Made by a program: the position numbers and the translations under genes. Under the pieces are notes generated by a model that saw only the letters and a list, made by a program, of their open reading frames with translations, made no database searches and was not told the origin of the DNA. This document shows positions 47,494 to 55,828 of a stretch of DNA of 64,000 bases, one piece after another. Every line of letters starts with the position of its first letter. Within the stretch, counting starts at the first letter, position 1. Source of the DNA: Chitinophaga cymbidii (GTDB lineage Bacteria; Bacteroidota; Bacteroidia; Chitinophagales; Chitinophagaceae); assembly GCF_007992715.1 (NCBI RefSeq), contig NZ_BKAU01000001.1, positions 1,922,001 through 1,986,000 on the forward strand, read 5' to 3'.

Positions 47494-48741
47494 ATGGACA
47501 GACAACTCAAAAAGAAATTCTGGAACAAACAACGCATCTTCCTGACGGGCGGCGGCGGGATACTCGTGCTGCTCATTCTCTGGGGGTTCATTTTTGCCGA
47601 TAAAAGAAGCAAGCTGAATGTGGAGAAGGACAAGATCACTATTTCCGCCGTTACCAAAGGCACGTTTGACGAATATATCGTGGTGACCGCCGTGGTGCAC
47701 CCGCTCAAGACCATCCGGCTGGACGCCATCGAAGGAGGGTATGTAGCCAATAAATTCCTGGAAGGCGGCAGCATGGTCAAGCAGGGCGATTCCATCCTCC
47801 GGCTGGAAAACCAGCGCCTGAGCATGGAGTTCGTGAACCGGGAAACAGAAATGTACCGCCTGATCAACGAGCTGCAGAACACGCGGCTCCGGTTGAAGCA
47901 GGACCGCTTTGCGCTGGAAAAAACGTTGAGCGACCTGGATTACCAGGTAGACCAGGCGAAAGACATTTATGAGCGTAACGACAAGCTGTTCAAAGACAAA
48001 GTGGTGGCCGAACAGGAATACCTGAAAACGAAGCGCGACTATGAAAAGCTGGTGCGCCAGCGCGAGATAGAAGTAAAGTCGCAGGACTACCAGATCAAAA
48101 ACTCGGTGACGCAGATTGAACAGCTGGAAGGCACGATCGCGCGTACGCAGCGCAACCTGCAGATGATGAAGGACAACCTGAACAACCTGGTGGTGCGGGC
48201 GCCGGTAGACGGCCAGCTGTCATCTATCAACGTGGAAGTAGGCACCAGCATCCAGGCGGGCGAGAACATCGGTCAGATAGATGACATGAACGGGTTCAAG
48301 CTGCGCGCGGAGGTAGACGAACACTACATTTCCCGTGTGTTTACCGGCCTGAAGGCCAACTTTGAATTTAACGGAAAGAATCATCCGATGACGATATCCA
48401 AAGTATATCCGGAAGTAAAGAACGGACGTTTTGAAGTAGACATGAACTTTGTAACGGCAGCGCCGGAAGGCATCCGCCGCGGGCAATCCTCTCCTATCCG
48501 CCTTGAATTAGGAAAATCATCCGAAGCAGTATTATTGCCCGCTGGCGGCTTCTTCTCCGATACCGGGGGGAACTGGGTGTATGTTGTGGACAACAGCGGA
48601 AAGCGCGCGGTGAAGCGCAATATTTCCCTGGGCCGCAAGAACCCCGTTTACTTCGAAGTGCTGGAAGGGCTGCAGCCCGGTGACCAGGTCATCACGTCTT
48701 CTTACGAGAATTTTGGTGACAAGGAAGTGCTCGAATTTTAA
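47494..48741 (+). CDS. Periplasmic adaptor (HlyD/MacA-like) of the ABC export cluster
   Basis: A 415-residue membrane-fusion protein. From ATG 47494 (MDRQLKKKF): inner-membrane anchor ILVLLILWGFIFA (about 24-36), lipoyl-like part (LDAIEGGYVANKFLEGGSMVKQGDSILRLENQRL), a coiled-coil hairpin (about 115-215, many Leu/Gln/Lys heptads), the second lipoyl half (NLVVRAPVDGQLSSINVEVGTSIQAGENIGQI), a beta-barrel and a C-terminal domain with VLLPAGGFFSDTGGNWVYVVD. The ORF is open upstream to 47308 but that part crosses the predicted regulatory sites. It links the inner-membrane ABC transporter to TolC. First gene of the cluster after the predicted sigma-54 promoter; 18 nt to the ATPase. Confidence 0.88.
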   Translation: MDRQLKKKFWNKQRIFLTGGGGILVLLILWGFIFADKRSKLNVEKDKITISAVTKGTFDEYIVVTAVVHPLKTIRLDAIEGGYVANKFLEGGSMVKQGDSILRLENQRLSMEFVNRETEMYRLINELQNTRLRLKQDRFALEKTLSDLDYQVDQAKDIYERNDKLFKDKVVAEQEYLKTKRDYEKLVRQREIEVKSQDYQIKNSVTQIEQLEGTIARTQRNLQMMKDNLNNLVVRAPVDGQLSSINVEVGTSIQAGENIGQIDDMNGFKLRAEVDEHYISRVFTGLKANFEFNGKNHPMTISKVYPEVKNGRFEVDMNFVTAAPEGIRRGQSSPIRLELGKSSEAVLLPAGGFFSDTGGNWVYVVDNSGKRAVKRNISLGRKNPVYFEVLEGLQPGDQVITSSYENFGDKEVLEF

Positions 48742-48759
48742 ATTATCAATCTAACAAAA

Positions 48760-49449
48760 ATGATCAGAACAGTCAACTTGCAAAAACTTTTTACAACGGA
48801 AGAAGTGGAAACCACGGCGCTGAACGGCATCAATATGGAAGTGCAGGATGGTGAATTTGTAGCGATCATGGGGCCTTCCGGCTGCGGGAAATCCACCCTG
48901 CTCAATATACTCGGGTTGCTGGACAATCCCTCTGACGGCGAGTATCATTTCTGGGGGAAGGAAGTGGCGAGGATGAGCGAACGCCAGCGCGCGCAGCTCC
49001 GCAAAGGCGCCATCGGCTTCGTGTTCCAGAGCTTCAACCTGATAGACGAGCTGACCGTTTTTGAAAATGTAGAACTGCCGCTGCTCTACCTGAAAGTGCC
49101 ATCCAGCGAAAGAAAACAAAGAGTGGAGGAAGTGCTGAACCGCATGAACATCATGCACCGCCGCAATCACTTCCCGCAGCAGCTCTCCGGCGGCCAGCAG
49201 CAGCGTGTGGCCATCGCCCGCGCCGTAGTGGCCAAGCCGAAGCTCATCCTGGCGGACGAGCCCACCGGTAACCTGGATTCCACCAACGGCGAAGAAGTGA
49301 TGAAGCTGTTGCAGGAGCTGAACGAAGCCGGCACTACGCTCATCATGGTAACGCACTCCCCGTACGACGCAGGCTTCGCGCACCGCATCGTGAACCTGTT
49401 CGACGGTAAGGTGGTCACCGAGAACATCAAGGAACAGTTTCATGTATAA
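48760..49449 (+). CDS. MacB-type ABC transporter ATPase (first)
   Basis: A 229-residue ATPase: Walker A GPSGCGKST (38-46), Q-loop Gln90 in GFVFQSFNLIDELTV, signature LSGGQQQRV (142-150), Walker B LILADEP (162-168), intact D-loop NLDS (171-174) and switch His199. Sequence type is LolD/MacB, used by FtsX-like permeases. It powers export or membrane remodelling with the permease at 49658. Gap to the adaptor 18 nt; the next small ORF begins inside its last 8 nt. Confidence 0.94.
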   Translation: MIRTVNLQKLFTTEEVETTALNGINMEVQDGEFVAIMGPSGCGKSTLLNILGLLDNPSDGEYHFWGKEVARMSERQRAQLRKGAIGFVFQSFNLIDELTVFENVELPLLYLKVPSSERKQRVEEVLNRMNIMHRRNHFPQQLSGGQQQRVAIARAVVAKPKLILADEPTGNLDSTNGEEVMKLLQELNEAGTTLIMVTHSPYDAGFAHRIVNLFDGKVVTENIKEQFHV

Positions 49450-49648
49450 TGCTATGGAAAACTCATTCTCTTGTTTCGTGAACAGGCTGATAGAAGTACC
49501 GCTCTATTCCGGGCAGGGCTTCTCCTACTCCGGGTGGGACGTGATGCAGATCATCCCCTGGATGGCCGTTCCCCTGCTGCTGGTGCTGTTTGCGGGGCTT
49601 TATTGCATGAGCCTCACAAGAAGAAAACATCCGCAGTTACATTCATAA
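49442..49648 (+). CDS. Small membrane protein inside the ABC cluster
   Basis: A 68-codon ORF whose ATG (49442) overlaps the end of the ATPase gene by 8 nt; a second in-frame ATG is at 49454 (MENSFSC). It has one clear membrane helix (about residues 37-57, MQIIPWMAVPLLLVLFAGLYC) followed by a basic tail (TRRKH). I know no family for it. It ends 9 nt before the permease ATG. The tight packing argues it is translated. A role as an accessory subunit of the transporter is inference. Confidence 0.55.
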   Translation: MYNAMENSFSCFVNRLIEVPLYSGQGFSYSGWDVMQIIPWMAVPLLLVLFAGLYCMSLTRRKHPQLHS

Positions 49649-49657
49649 ATCCCCACC

Positions 49658-52057
49658 ATGTTCAGGAACTACATCAAAATAGCATGGCGCAACATATGGA
49701 AAGCAAAGCAGGTTTCCTTCGTGAATATCACGGGGCTCGCTGTGGCGATTGCAGTGGCGCTGCTGTTATGCCTCACCGTGTACAGGGAATTCACCTTTGA
49801 TGATTTCCATGAAAAGAAGAAAGACATCTACCAGGTGTACATGGACGAATATTACCCGGAACGCACCAGCTCCAAAGCCAACATGCCTTACCCGCTTGCG
49901 CCGGCCCTGGAACAGGAAATACCGGGAATAAAGGCCGTTACCCGTTATGCGAACGATGGCACCCATGTGCGGGTGGATGACATAATGGAGGATGTGAGCA
50001 TCCGTTGTGTAGACAGCAGCTTTCTGCAGATGTTCACGTTCCCCGCCGTCCGCGGGCAATTGCAACTGGGGCTGAACGATGTGATCATTACCGAAGAGAC
50101 GGCCTCGCACTTTTTTAAAGAACAAGATCCCGTAGGCAAGACCATGACCCTGAGCCGGGGAGACAAATGGGAAAGCTACCGCGTTTCCGCCGTGCTGAAA
50201 GATCCGCCGTCAAATTCCAGCCTTGATTTCGACATGCTGATGCGTATAGAGCAATGGGCATATTACGCGGAGAACCACGACGAATGGGAAAATTTCAGCC
50301 TCGCCACTTTCGTGCAGCTCATGCCCGGCGTGCAACCGGAATCCTTTTCCGCCAATGCCAAAGCCTTCCTGGACAAACACTACGCGAAGAAGCTGCACAA
50401 TATGAAGAACGACGGCGCCCGGCCCGGCAAATACGGTGGTTTGATGCATCTCGGGCTGATTCCCCTGAAAGAAGTGCATTTCAGCAAGATTAGTTCGCTG
50501 GGCAATTCCAACGAAACAATGATGTTCATGATGTTCTTCGTGGCCGTGTTCCTCCTTTTCATCGCCAGCACCAACTTCATCAACCTTACCGTGGCAAGGG
50601 CTTTCACGCGCGCCCGGGAAGTCGGGATGCGGAAGATGATGGGCGCGGGGAAAACACAGGTGGCCCTGCAATTCTGCGGGGAGGCGCTGGTGCTGTTCTT
50701 CATTGCGCTGGTGCTCGGCGCCCTGCTCGCATTTATCCTGTTGCCGCAATACAACGCATTGCTAAACTATGAGCTTTCGTTCAGCATCCTGAAAGAACCC
50801 AAAGTGCTCGCGGGAATTGCCGGCGCCTTCCTGCTGGTGACGCTGCTGGCCGGCGGCTATCCCGCCTTGCTGCTGGCGCGTTCCGGCACCTTGCAGATAT
50901 TGAAGGGCAAGATCAGCACCGGGAAAAATAATTACTTGCGCAACTCGCTCATCGTTGTACAATTTGCTTTTTCATCATTGCTCATCTGCTGCACATTGAT
51001 CGCCTGGCAGCAGGTGAACTACCTGCGCAGCAAGCCGCTGGGATTCAATACCGAAGAGGTAGTGAGCGTTCCGCTCGGGAATGTACAGCAGTCGTTGCAG
51101 GTGGTGGAAAGGATGCGCATGGAGCTTGCGCAGCGGCCGGGCGTGATCAGCATTACCTCCGCGGATAATAATTTCGGCCGTGGCAGGGATGGCAGCACTA
51201 CCGTAGCCAAGGTGGGCTTCCGGCATAAAGACCGCGAGCTGGAATCCAACTGGCTGAATATCGGGTACGACTATGTGAAAACGATGGACCTGCAGCTGAC
51301 CGGCGGCCGTGATTTTAACCGGAACATGGGAACGGATTCCAGCGGCCTGGTGATCAATGAGCGGATGGCGGCAGAACTTGGGGAGAAAGACATCATTGGC
51401 TACCGCTTTCGTTTTGATGAAGGCGAACGGGAATATCATGTGCTGGGCGTGGTGAAAGATTTTCACTTCCAGTCGCTGCACAAGCGGATAGAACCCATTA
51501 TCATGCTGATGCAGGGCCCGCCGGCCTACCTGTTCGTAAAAGTGAGGTCCGGCAACCTGGAAGCATCCATGAAAACGGTCGAAAGAGCCTGGAATGAAAT
51601 CGTTCCGGGTGCGCCGTTCCTCGGTTCTTTCGTCAACGAGAATACGAACCGGCAATATAACCGCGATAGAAAACTTTCACAGATATTTGTCGCCGGCGCG
51701 GTGCTCACCATCATCATTTCGTGCATGGGGCTGTTTGCCATCGCCATGCTGGCCATTGGCCAGCGAACGAAGGAGATCGGCGTCCGCAAAGTGCTCGGGG
51801 CCAGCGTGCTGGGCATCACCACGCTGATATCCCGGGATTTTCTGAAGCTGGTAGGCGTGGCGATCCTGATCGCTTCGCCGCTGGCGGCATGGATGATGAA
51901 CGAATGGCTGAAAGAATTTGCGTACCGCATTGGCATCAGCTGGTGGATATTTGCGGTGGCCGGGCTGATGGCCATTGTCATCGCCGCCATTACCATCAGC
52001 TTCCAGAGCATCAGGGCCGCATTGGCCAATCCTGTAAAATCATTACGTACTGAATAA
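49658..52057 (+). CDS. MacB/FtsX-type ABC transporter permease
   Basis: A 799-residue permease. MFRNYIKIAWRNIWKAKQVSFVNITGLAVAIAVALLLC (first helix) is followed by a periplasmic MacB-PCD part (about 45-285), a first FtsX block with three helices (about 287-420: MMFMMFFVAVFLLFIASTNFINLTVARAFTRAREVGMRKMMGA ...), a second N-terminal-like helix and periplasmic part (about 425-670), and a second FtsX block (about 675-790: QIFVAGAVLTIIISCMGLFAIAMLAIGQRTKEIGVRKVLGA ...). Typical Bacteroidota tandem FtsX permease of about 800 residues. With both halves in one chain it could form one complete exporter. ATPase genes lie on both sides; 12 nt to the next. Confidence 0.94.
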   Translation: MFRNYIKIAWRNIWKAKQVSFVNITGLAVAIAVALLLCLTVYREFTFDDFHEKKKDIYQVYMDEYYPERTSSKANMPYPLAPALEQEIPGIKAVTRYANDGTHVRVDDIMEDVSIRCVDSSFLQMFTFPAVRGQLQLGLNDVIITEETASHFFKEQDPVGKTMTLSRGDKWESYRVSAVLKDPPSNSSLDFDMLMRIEQWAYYAENHDEWENFSLATFVQLMPGVQPESFSANAKAFLDKHYAKKLHNMKNDGARPGKYGGLMHLGLIPLKEVHFSKISSLGNSNETMMFMMFFVAVFLLFIASTNFINLTVARAFTRAREVGMRKMMGAGKTQVALQFCGEALVLFFIALVLGALLAFILLPQYNALLNYELSFSILKEPKVLAGIAGAFLLVTLLAGGYPALLLARSGTLQILKGKISTGKNNYLRNSLIVVQFAFSSLLICCTLIAWQQVNYLRSKPLGFNTEEVVSVPLGNVQQSLQVVERMRMELAQRPGVISITSADNNFGRGRDGSTTVAKVGFRHKDRELESNWLNIGYDYVKTMDLQLTGGRDFNRNMGTDSSGLVINERMAAELGEKDIIGYRFRFDEGEREYHVLGVVKDFHFQSLHKRIEPIIMLMQGPPAYLFVKVRSGNLEASMKTVERAWNEIVPGAPFLGSFVNENTNRQYNRDRKLSQIFVAGAVLTIIISCMGLFAIAMLAIGQRTKEIGVRKVLGASVLGITTLISRDFLKLVGVAILIASPLAAWMMNEWLKEFAYRIGISWWIFAVAGLMAIVIAAITISFQSIRAALANPVKSLRTE

Positions 52058-52069
52058 TCTATCTATATT

Positions 52070-52732
52070 ATGATCCAACTGCGCAACATTACCAAGCATT
52101 ATCCCGTAGGATTCGGAAAGCATGAAATTCTGAAAGATGTGGACCTCACCATTCACGAAGGCGAGTTCGTGTCCGTCATGGGACCTTCCGGCTCGGGGAA
52201 ATCAACGCTGTTGCACATCCTTGGTCTGCTTGAAGAGCCATCCAGCGGGGAATATCTTTTCCAGGGAGAGCTGGTGCACCGCATGAATGATAAAAAGCGC
52301 ACCCAGCTGCACCGGGGCGCTATCGGCTTTGTGTTCCAGGCTTACCACCTGATAGATGAGCTGACCGTATACGAAAACATAGAAACCCCGCTGCTATACA
52401 AGAACATGCCGTCGTCCGAACGCAAAAGCAAGGTGGCGGACATCCTGGACCGGTTCAACATCGTAGCCAAGAAAGACCTCTTCCCCAACCAGCTTTCCGG
52501 CGGCCAGCAGCAACTGGTAGGCATTGCCCGCGCTATTGTGGGGGAGCCCGCCGTGATCTTCGCCGATGAGCCCACCGGCAACCTGCATTCAGACCAGGCC
52601 CGGGAGATCATGGAACTGTTCGCTGAACTGAATAAAAAAGACAAGATAACCATTGTACAGGTAACCCATTCTGACGTGAACGCTGCTTTCGGTAACCGGA
52701 TCATCCGGATACGCGACGGGCAGGTGCTGTAA
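52070..52732 (+). CDS. MacB-type ABC transporter ATPase (second)
   Basis: A 220-residue ATPase: Walker A GPSGSGKST (38-46), Q-loop Gln90 in GFVFQAYHLIDELTV, signature LSGGQQQLV (142-150), Walker B VIFADEP (162-168), switch His200. Two deviations from the first ATPase: L for R after the signature and D-loop NLHS with His173 instead of Asp. From memory these occur in other Bacteroidota MacB-type ATPases, so they need not mean loss of activity. Two different ATPases flank one permease; they might act as a heterodimer, or the second may serve another permease. 12 nt behind the permease. Confidence 0.93.
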   Translation: MIQLRNITKHYPVGFGKHEILKDVDLTIHEGEFVSVMGPSGSGKSTLLHILGLLEEPSSGEYLFQGELVHRMNDKKRTQLHRGAIGFVFQAYHLIDELTVYENIETPLLYKNMPSSERKSKVADILDRFNIVAKKDLFPNQLSGGQQQLVGIARAIVGEPAVIFADEPTGNLHSDQAREIMELFAELNKKDKITIVQVTHSDVNAAFGNRIIRIRDGQVL

Positions 52733-52853
52733 TTTTCTGCTTTTAAAAACTCATCATATGATGTTTTGCCTTAAATTCGTGTGGCCCGGTGCCATACCCA
52801 CCCAGGTTTTGCCATTTATCAAGAACATGGGAATAGTCACCACTCAATTACAA

Positions 52854-52861
52854 TATTTTTG
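52854..52861 (+). promoter_or_regulatory. -7 element in front of tolC-like gene
   Basis: TATTTTTG fits TAnnTTTG and ends 7 nt before the ATG at 52869; transcription would start about 3 nt before it. It allows a second transcript for the TolC and adaptor pair. No -33 TTG at the ideal spacing. Confidence 0.45.
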
Positions 52862-52868
52862 TCAGGCT

Positions 52869-54311
52869 ATGAGAATAAAGACCCTCGCCATTGTGTCCTT
52901 GCTTATCTTGCTGTTCGCCGCCCCATCGTCTGTGGTTGCACAGGACAGCTGGACCTATCAGCGTTGCCTGGAGTACGCCCTTTCGCATAACCTCACGCTG
53001 CAGCAAAGCGTATTGCAAAAGCGGCTGGCGGAGTTGACCCTCAAGCAGAACCGGCTTTCCCAGTTGCCCACGATCAATGCGGGCGCCAGCGGCGGATACC
53101 GCTTCGGCCGTTCCATCGACCCTACGTCCAACAACTTCGTGACCCAGTCCCTCTTCAACTCCGGCTTAAGCCTGGACATCAGCGCGGACCTTTTCGGATG
53201 GTTCACCAAACAGAACAACATCGCCGCCAGCAAATACCAGCTGTACGCCAATAATTTCCTGCTGGAGAAAGCGCGGAACGATATGGGCGTGAACGTAGCC
53301 AATGCCTTTTTGCAGATATTGCTCGCCAATGAACAGGTGAAACTGAGTAAATCCCAGGTGGCTTTGAGCCAGGCGCAGCTGGACAATACAAAGAAACTCG
53401 TTGCCGCCGGCTCCGTGCCGGAAAGCAACCAGGCGGACATGGAAGCGCAGCTGGCAAGGGACAGCTCCACGCTGGTGGACGCGCAGAATAACAGCATTGT
53501 AAGGGTATTGCAGATGAAAGCCTTGCTGAACCTGGACTTTGCCGTGCCGTTCGCTACCGTATTACCCGAAAACATTGAATCCGTGCCCATGCTGAACCTC
53601 TCCGAAACAGCGCCGGAAATGGTGTTCAGCGCGGCATTGGCGGCACAGCCGCAATATAAGTCGGACGAAATGATGGTGAAGGCCGCAGAACGCACCCTGG
53701 CCTCTGCACGCGGGGCGTTGTTCCCGAGCCTGCGGTTCAGCGCCGGCGCCAGCACCAACTACGCCAACACGAACTTTGAGCCCTGGGGCCCGCTCCGGCC
53801 CACGGTAGACACCATCGGGCTGGTAACGGTCAACGGTACCGATTATAAAGTAATACGGCCGAGCGCTACCAGCGACATCCGTAAAGTGCCGTTCACCGAT
53901 CAGCTCAGCAACAACTTCGGCCAGAACATCGGCCTCTCCCTCAGCATCCCCCTGCTCAATGCCTGGCAGCTGCGGGGTAATGTGGAACGGGCGAAGATCG
54001 ACATAGAAAACAAACAGCTGACGCTTGACATCAACAAGCAACAGCTCCGCCAGGACGTATACACCGCGCATGCGGATGCCGTGGGCGCTTTCCAGAAATA
54101 CCAGGCCGCCATTTCCACCGAACGCGCATCGCAAAAGGCATACGATTTTGCGACGAAGCGATTCAACGTGGGCCTGATGAACACCGTGGAATACATCACC
54201 ACGCAAACGAACCTGTTTAAAGCACAGATCGACAAAGTATCAGCATTGTACGATTATATATTTAAAATTAAACTGCTGGAGTTCTACCGCGATCAGCGAA
54301 TATCGCTGTAA
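52869..54311 (+). CDS. TolC-family outer-membrane efflux protein
   Basis: A 480-residue exported protein. ATG 52869 begins the signal peptide (MRIKTLAIVSLLILLFAAPSSVVAQ); the ORF is open upstream to 52758 without a plausible leader. The first TolC repeat runs WTYQRCLEYALSHNLTLQQSVLQKRLAELTLKQNRLSQLPTINAGASGGYRFGR, the second EMVFSAALAAQPQYKSDEMMVKAAERTLASARGALFPSLRFSAGASTNY, with RFNVGLMNTVEYITTQTNLFKAQ near the end. It forms the trimeric exit duct for the adaptors in this cluster. 137 nt after the second ATPase; 28 nt before adaptor two. Confidence 0.93.
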   Translation: MRIKTLAIVSLLILLFAAPSSVVAQDSWTYQRCLEYALSHNLTLQQSVLQKRLAELTLKQNRLSQLPTINAGASGGYRFGRSIDPTSNNFVTQSLFNSGLSLDISADLFGWFTKQNNIAASKYQLYANNFLLEKARNDMGVNVANAFLQILLANEQVKLSKSQVALSQAQLDNTKKLVAAGSVPESNQADMEAQLARDSSTLVDAQNNSIVRVLQMKALLNLDFAVPFATVLPENIESVPMLNLSETAPEMVFSAALAAQPQYKSDEMMVKAAERTLASARGALFPSLRFSAGASTNYANTNFEPWGPLRPTVDTIGLVTVNGTDYKVIRPSATSDIRKVPFTDQLSNNFGQNIGLSLSIPLLNAWQLRGNVERAKIDIENKQLTLDINKQQLRQDVYTAHADAVGAFQKYQAAISTERASQKAYDFATKRFNVGLMNTVEYITTQTNLFKAQIDKVSALYDYIFKIKLLEFYRDQRISL

Positions 54312-54339
54312 GTCCGGCTGCAGCAACACAATAGCGTAT

Positions 54340-55707
54340 ATGAAGAAGAAGAAACTCCTTTGGCTTATCGGCATCCTGGCCGTACTTATTATTATCGTGA
54401 TGATCATCCGGGGAGGAGGGAAGGATGAAGGCGTGAGGGTGTCTGTGGATAAGGCCGCGAAAAAGGACATCATAGAAGTGGTATCCGCCAGCGGAAAGAT
54501 CTATCCGGAAATAGAGGTGAAAGTAAGCTCTGACGTATCCGGCGAGATCACCGACCTGCTCGTGCAGGAAGGCGATTCCGTGAAGAAAGGGCAGATACTG
54601 GCACGCATATACGCAGATATTTACGGCTCCATGCGCGATCGTGCAGCCGCCGCCGTTAGCCAGTCGGAAGCCGACCTGGCGAACAGCTCCGCCGCCGTGA
54701 ATGCGTTCAAAGCGCGGCTCGATCAGGCCAAGGCCGCCTACGACCGTAACAAGGAGCTGCTCGACGATAAAGTGATCTCCCGCTCCGAATTTGAAACAGC
54801 GGAAGCTACCTATAAAGCGGCATTGTCCGACTACAACGCCGCCGTACAAAGGATCAACAGCAGCCGGTTTGCCGTGGCCAGCGCCCAGGCGAACCTTACC
54901 GAGGCCAACAAGAACCTCGGCCGTACCACCATCGCCGCGCCCATGGGAGGCACGGTGTCCCTGCTTTCCGTGAAGAAAGGGGAACGTGTGGTAGGTACCG
55001 CACAGATGACCGGTACGGAAATGCTGCGCATTGCAGACATGAGCACGATGGAAGTGCAGGTAGACGTGGGAGAGAACGACATTCCCAAAGTAAAGTTCGG
55101 CGACTCCGCCATCATCGAAGTAGATGCTTACAACGCCCGCAAGTTCAAAGGCGTGGTAACACAGATCGCCAGCTCCAGTAAAGGCGCGGCCACCGCCACC
55201 GCTTCCACCACTTCGGCGGAGCAGGTGACGAACTACATCGTGCATATCCGCATTATGCCGGAATCTTATGCGGACCTGATGGAGCCCGGCAGCAGGCGCT
55301 TCCCGTTCCGCCCCGGTATGAGCGCGAGCGTAGACATACAGACCCGCACGGAAAAACAGGTGCTGGCCATTCCCATCAACGCAGTGACCACCCGCAACCC
55401 TTCCGATACCGGCAAAACGAAAGAGGCTAAACCGGCGCCCGGCAGTCCCGCCCCTCCCTCCGCCGCAACCGGCGAAGAGAGAAAGGATTTCATGGAAGTC
55501 GTGTTCATTTTGCAGAAAGACGGCACGGTGAAGCTGGCGCAGGTGACCACTGGCATCCAGGATGATAATAACATCCAGATCACATCCGGCCTGAAGGAAG
55601 GTGAGGAAGTGATCAGCGGGCCTTACACCGCGGTTTCCCGTACGCTGGAAAACGGGAAAAAAGTGAAGGTGGTGCCCAAATCCGAACTATTCGAAGCCAA
55701 CAAATAA
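54340..55707 (+). CDS. Second periplasmic adaptor (RND/MacA type)
   Basis: A 455-residue membrane-fusion protein: anchor LLWLIGILAVLIIIVMIIRGG (about 6-26), lipoyl halves (SGKIYPEIEVKVSSDVSGEITDLLVQEGDSVKKGQILARI and TTIAAPMGGTVSLLSVKKGERVVG), a coiled-coil hairpin (about 105-200), a beta-barrel (FGDSAIIEVDAYNARKFKGVVTQI), and a C-terminal membrane-proximal domain with a Pro-rich insertion (TKEAKPAPGSPAPPSA). It directly follows the TolC gene, as in Bacteroidota tolC-hlyD pairs, and is the last gene before a terminator. No RND pump or second permease follows, so it probably serves the ATPases and permease upstream. Confidence 0.9.
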   Translation: MKKKKLLWLIGILAVLIIIVMIIRGGGKDEGVRVSVDKAAKKDIIEVVSASGKIYPEIEVKVSSDVSGEITDLLVQEGDSVKKGQILARIYADIYGSMRDRAAAAVSQSEADLANSSAAVNAFKARLDQAKAAYDRNKELLDDKVISRSEFETAEATYKAALSDYNAAVQRINSSRFAVASAQANLTEANKNLGRTTIAAPMGGTVSLLSVKKGERVVGTAQMTGTEMLRIADMSTMEVQVDVGENDIPKVKFGDSAIIEVDAYNARKFKGVVTQIASSSKGAATATASTTSAEQVTNYIVHIRIMPESYADLMEPGSRRFPFRPGMSASVDIQTRTEKQVLAIPINAVTTRNPSDTGKTKEAKPAPGSPAPPSAATGEERKDFMEVVFILQKDGTVKLAQVTTGIQDDNNIQITSGLKEGEEVISGPYTAVSRTLENGKKVKVVPKSELFEANK

Positions 55708-55724
55708 AGATACTTTTCACAACG

Positions 55725-55760
55725 AAGGCAGGCATATCGCAGGGTATGCCTGCCTTTTTT
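55725..55760 (+). terminator. Terminator of the export cluster
   Basis: AAGGCAGGCATA (55725-55736) pairs with TATGCCTGCCTT (55745-55756), 8-nt loop, then T to 55760. Confidence 0.9.
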
Positions 55761-55828
55761 ATGCGCTCACTTTTGGCGTTGGCCCGTCGATTTTTTACAT
55801 TGCAGAAAATTCAGAGAAAAAGTTGAGC

